Below, piece by piece: positions 61,562 through 64,000 of a DNA stretch of 64,000 nt (position 1 is the first letter of the stretch; each line of letters begins with the position of its first letter). The stretch is from Faecalibacterium sp. HTF-F. GTDB lineage: Bacteria; Bacillota; Clostridia; Oscillospirales; Ruminococcaceae. The position numbers were made by a program, and so were the translations under genes. The DNA lies in NCBI RefSeq assembly GCF_023347535.1, contig NZ_CP094473.1, positions 620,001-684,000 of the forward strand. The letters run 5' to 3'. The notes under the pieces were generated by a model. The model was given only the letters and a program-made list of their open reading frames with translations. It did no database searches and was not told the DNA's origin.

Positions 61562-62152
61562 CTAGGACATCAGCGAAAAACCGGACAAGGGCCAGACCCT
61601 CAGAAAGACCTTGCCCACGATCTGGCTTTTTTCCACCGAGCCGATCACACTGCTGCGGCTGTCGATGGAGGTGGCCCGATGGTCACCCAGCACAAAATAG
61701 CGGTTTTCCGGCACCTGATAGGGGAACTTGATGTCGCATTCCCCCAAGGCCAGCTCGTCCACGTATGGCTCGTCCAGCGTCTGACCGTTCACGGTGACAA
61801 CGCCGTCCTCATCCAGCGTGATCACGTCGCCCGGCAGGCCGATGACACGCTTGAGCAGAAGCTTGTTCTGCCAGTAAAAACCGCACAGGTCGCCGGTTTT
61901 CATGTCGCCGGTCTTGACCAGCAGGATGATGTCCTTATCCTGCAGGGTGGGATTCATGCTGTCGCCGGAGACCTGAAGCACCGGCAAAAACAGGGTGGCC
62001 AACAGCACCGCAACGGCTGCAACCACCAGCAGGGCATACACCGTGCTGCGCAGCACGCGGAGGTAGCGGCGGCGGTAAGCCAGTCGGTCACGCTCTGCCT
62101 TCACCTCGGCGGTGGAGGGGATAGGCGTGAACCTGATCTTTTGTTCTTTCAT
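61562..62152 (-). CDS. lepB: Signal peptidase I
   Basis: A 196-residue membrane protease. One N-terminal helix (STVYALLVVAAVAVLLATLF) is followed by the Ser nucleophile in VSGDSMNPTL, the Lys base in LLLKRVIGLPGD and the late block VLGDHRATSIDSRS. Signal peptidases in pilus loci often process pilins. It overlaps the coiled-coil gene by four bases, so the two are coupled. Confidence 0.93.
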   Translation of the reverse strand: MKEQKIRFTPIPSTAEVKAERDRLAYRRRYLRVLRSTVYALLVVAAVAVLLATLFLPVLQVSGDSMNPTLQDKDIILLVKTGDMKTGDLCGFYWQNKLLLKRVIGLPGDVITLDEDGVVTVNGQTLDEPYVDELALGECDIKFPYQVPENRYFVLGDHRATSIDSRSSVIGSVEKSQIVGKVFLRVWPLSGFSLMS

Positions 62153-62694
62153 TTGTCGGCACGCTCCTCCGGCAGGAACTCCGTGCTGTGGTAGCCGTCC
62201 AGCAGCTCGCTGGCGCGGCGGTCAAAAGCGGCCCAGCGCTGCCGAATCTCCTGCTGGGTCCGCGCAAGCATGACCTTGCAGTCGGCCTCGGTCTGGGCAC
62301 GGCTGCGCGCCGCAGCCTCTGCCTGCTCGTCACACTCTTTCCGGGTGCGAGCCTTCAGGTTCGCGGCTTCGGTCTGGGCCTGCGCAAGGATCTGCTCCGC
62401 CTCGGCCTCAGCCTGTGCCCGCAGGGCATTGGCAGCGGCATCAGTGTTTTTGTTTGCGGCGCGCACCGATGCAACATACTCGTCCGCAGCGGCCTGTGCG
62501 GCTTCAAACACCTTGTTCAGCTCCAGCGCGGCCTGCGCAATGGAACCGGCGTTTTCAATATGGATCTGACGCTCCTGCAGCTGGGCAGACAGGGCAGCGT
62601 TCTCTGCCCGGAGCCTGTCCTCGGTCTGCTTGAGGGCCAGAATGATCTCAACTAATTCGGCGCGGCGCATCCGCCGCAGTTCACGGTCTGGCAT
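62149..62694 (-). CDS. Coiled-coil protein of the pilus locus (DivIVA-like)
   Basis: A 181-residue protein, nearly all helical: RAELVEIILALKQTEDRLRA, then Ala/Glu-rich heptads (RAQAEAEAEQILAQAQTEAA) and a C-terminal QQEIRQRWAAF segment. The pattern resembles DivIVA-type or general coiled-coil proteins; no enzyme motif is seen. It may organise the secretion machinery at the cell surface. The ATG at 62694 has GGAG upstream at a long spacing (12 nt); the longer start at 62829 falls between the promoter and the gene. Confidence 0.6.
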   Translation of the reverse strand: MPDRELRRMRRAELVEIILALKQTEDRLRAENAALSAQLQERQIHIENAGSIAQAALELNKVFEAAQAAADEYVASVRAANKNTDAAANALRAQAEAEAEQILAQAQTEAANLKARTRKECDEQAEAAARSRAQTEADCKVMLARTQQEIRQRWAAFDRRASELLDGYHSTEFLPEERADK

Positions 62695-62831
62695 AATGGT
62701 CTGTTTCTCCGCAAAAGATGGTCTGAGCGACCGGAAAAAGCTGTCAAACACAAATTTTCCGTTGTGAAAATGACGGCTTTGAGATACCGTCATTCCACCG
62801 GACTGCGTATATTTAAAAGTCAAACGCACAA

Positions 62832-62860
62832 TCTATAGGATAGCATACGATGTGTAACAA
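62832..62860 (-). promoter_or_regulatory. Promoter of the coiled-coil/lepB/pilin transcript
   Basis: Minus strand: -35 TTGTTA, 17-nt spacer, -10 TATAGA. A phased direct-repeat pair begins 13 nt upstream of the -35. Confidence 0.6.
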
Positions 62861-62873
62861 TACTAACACACAA

Positions 62874-62893
62874 AGTGCAACAGAAGCGCAACA
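62874..62893 (-). promoter_or_regulatory. Phased direct repeats upstream of the pilus transcript
   Basis: On the minus strand TGTTGCGCT and TGTTGCACT lie 11 bp apart (one helical turn), 13 nt upstream of the -35. The same pair occurs at 63932-63951. The layout fits a LytTR-type response regulator site. Confidence 0.6.
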
Positions 62894-62994
62894 AAAAAGG
62901 GCTGATTTATGCGTCTTTCTGCAAAAATCATAAAAAATATTTTCCAATAAATGGAGTGCTGCTGCGAAAGATTGAAAGAATGGATGAAAACAAA

Positions 62995-63025
62995 AAGAAC
63001 TGTCCCCTAAACGAGAACAGTTCTT
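62995..63025 (-). terminator. Terminator after the MAM-like peptide gene
   Basis: Minus strand: AAGAACTGT pairs with ACAGTTCTT, followed by TTTG-TTTT. Confidence 0.8.
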
Positions 63026-63051
63026 GAAAATTACAGAAAACGCGGAGATGC

Positions 63052-63273
63052 TCAGAAGCCCTTCAGCAGGTCGCTCAGGGTCAGGAAGGACTGATAGATC
63101 ACGTTGACGTTGTTGATGATGGAGCTTGCACCCGAGAAGATGCGGGCGATGGCGTTGAACACCTTGCCCACATTCAGGAAGTTGTTGTACAGGTCGCTGG
63201 CACCGCCGTCCAGATAGACCATTTCCTCTTCGTTGATGACGGCGTAATTAGCAGGCAGTTTCATAACAGACAT
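63052..63273 (-). CDS. Double-glycine leader peptide resembling the Faecalibacterium MAM N-terminus
   Basis: A 73-residue peptide. The leader LPANYAVINEEEMVYLDGG resembles the start of the Faecalibacterium anti-inflammatory protein MAM as I recall it (PANYSVIAENEMTYVNGG) and ends in a Gly-Gly site used by peptidase-containing ABC exporters. The mature part (residues about 26-73) is hydrophobic and amphipathic (VFNAIARIFSGASSIINNVN), like a class II bacteriocin. AAGGAAG lies 8 nt upstream of the ATG. No exporter gene is in view. Function, bacteriocin or host-directed, is unknown. Confidence 0.75.
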   Translation of the reverse strand: MSVMKLPANYAVINEEEMVYLDGGASDLYNNFLNVGKVFNAIARIFSGASSIINNVNVIYQSFLTLSDLLKGF

Positions 63274-63327
63274 GGGGATCTTCCTTTCGATTGATGGTTT
63301 GATGAAGTGTAAGGCGAAAACAGGTTG

Positions 63328-63786
63328 TTACATAAAGGCAGCCACGGCCAGCGTGGTGAGCAGGGCACCGGCAACGGTAAGGATGCTCAGGGTCATGCCG
63401 TCATCCTGTTCCGTCTGCTCGGGCTGAGCGGGCTTGGAGGTGCTGGTGCTGCTGGAAGCGGCGGTGCTCTTGACGGTCCAGTGGGCATACACGGTGGTAT
63501 CCCCTGTGAACACCGTTGAAGTGGTGACCTTTGTGCCGCCCACCGTCTCGGTGTACCAGCCATCAAAGGTGTAGCCGTCCAGCGTGGGCTGGGCGGGCAG
63601 AGCGCTGAGCTTGCCGTTCAGGTTGGTGGTAACGGCTACAACAGAGCTGGTGCCGCCCATGGCATCCAGACCAATGGTGTAGATCTGTGCGTCCTTTTGC
63701 TCTGCGGCAAAGGCAGAGGGCAGTGCACAACACAGCAGCGCCGCACTGAGCAGGCCGAGAACCAGCATTTTCAGGATCTTTTTCAT
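63328..63786 (-). CDS. Secreted protein with an InlB-type B repeat
   Basis: A 152-residue protein. It has a signal peptide (MLVLGLLSAALLCCALPSAFA), one B-repeat of the Listeria-Bacteroides type (LDGYTFDGWYTETVGGTKVT then FTGDTTVYAHWT), a Ser/Thr/Pro-rich linker and a C-terminal hydrophobic helix without an LPXTG motif. It is likely membrane-anchored and surface-exposed. The ATG at 63786 follows GAGGAG. It is upstream of, and probably co-transcribed with, the MAM-like peptide gene (54-nt gap). Confidence 0.8.
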   Translation of the reverse strand: MKKILKMLVLGLLSAALLCCALPSAFAAEQKDAQIYTIGLDAMGGTSSVVAVTTNLNGKLSALPAQPTLDGYTFDGWYTETVGGTKVTTSTVFTGDTTVYAHWTVKSTAASSSTSTSKPAQPEQTEQDDGMTLSILTVAGALLTTLAVAAFM

Positions 63787-63931
63787 AGGACTCCTCACTT
63801 TCCTGACGAGTTGGGGGATGGTGCAGCCGACTGCGGAAACACCAGAACAGACCTCGTGTCTCCCCGCCACAGGGCAGCAGACGAAAAAGTCGGGATGAGG
63901 AGGTTTATTCAAATTTATTTTTACCACACAG

Positions 63932-63951
63932 AGCGCAACAAAAGTGCAACA
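63932..63951 (-). promoter_or_regulatory. Phased direct repeats upstream of the InlB-repeat/MAM-like transcript
   Basis: On the minus strand TGTTGCACT and TGTTGCGCT lie 11 bp apart, followed by TGTGTGG. It is the same arrangement as at 62874-62893, with the two variants in the reverse order. A -10/-35 pair downstream is not clear. Confidence 0.6.
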
Positions 63952-64000
63952 AATCGGGCGGATTTTGCTGCAGGAATGAAAAAAACCGCTTTTTTACAAA

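Overview
The window looks like a chromosome segment of a gut Firmicute of the Ruminococcaceae/Oscillospiraceae, most likely Faecalibacterium or a close relative. The evidence is GC-rich coding with strong GGAGG ribosome sites, a small double-glycine peptide whose leader resembles the Faecalibacterium MAM protein, a sialic-acid operon, an rpsO-pnp pair, and intergenic hairpin repeats of the kind common in that group. No rRNA and no CRISPR array is visible.

Layout. (1) 486-10177: a tightly packed, unbroken podovirus-like head module on the plus strand: small phage protein, large terminase, portal, a Prp-protease/scaffold fusion, N4-gp56-type capsid, connector and particle proteins. It ends in a strong terminator. 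No integrase, lysis or tail-fibre gene is seen with it. (2) 10260-10800: structured repeats resembling the 3' end of a tRNA, then tRNA-His and tRNA-Arg on the minus strand. (3) 10946-16111: housekeeping and poorly known genes (PAP2 phosphatase, DUF1643, a cytosolic ParB-like/BMP fusion with a phosphoesterase, DUF6465). (4) 16316-24786: a sialic-acid uptake and catabolism operon (binding protein, two permeases, NanA, NanQ, NanE, NanK-like ROK kinase, SGNH esterase) with a divergent MurR/RpiR regulator.

(5) 24932-46225: a 21.3 kb, visibly more AT-rich island inserted in the anticodon loop of a tRNA-Leu(CAA) gene. The native tRNA gene is cut in two. The island carries a complete, different tRNA-Leu(CAA) just inside its right end, downstream of the surviving native promoter. 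The mobility genes are broken (replication initiator frameshifted, integrase reduced to a chimeric stub with R to C in its active site), so the island is probably fixed. Its cargo is two intact operons. One is a six-gene minus-strand set: nucleotidyltransferase-like protein, NAD-dependent sugar reductase, DegT aminotransferase, GNAT-radical SAM fusion, HprK-like kinase and GntP-like permease. The other is a five-gene plus-strand set: Upf1-like helicase, PIN protein, coiled-coil protein, ClpB-like AAA+ ATPase and an NrdG-like radical SAM protein. These two are the best candidates for undescribed systems.

(6) 46529-55038: SpoIID/LytB protein, two glycosyltransferases and the dTDP-rhamnose genes rfbA, rfbD and rfbB (no rfbC in view), with an extra small membrane gene among them. 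(7) 55252-58848: CPBP protease, rpsO and pnp. (8) 58976-63786, minus strand: a surface module of class C sortase, LPXTG pilin, signal peptidase, coiled-coil protein, MAM-like peptide and an InlB-repeat protein. Its two transcription units share a pair of 9-bp direct repeats phased at 11 bp, which suggests one regulator for both.

Product names come from motif recognition in the translated sequence, without database searches. Functions for the two island operons are inferences.
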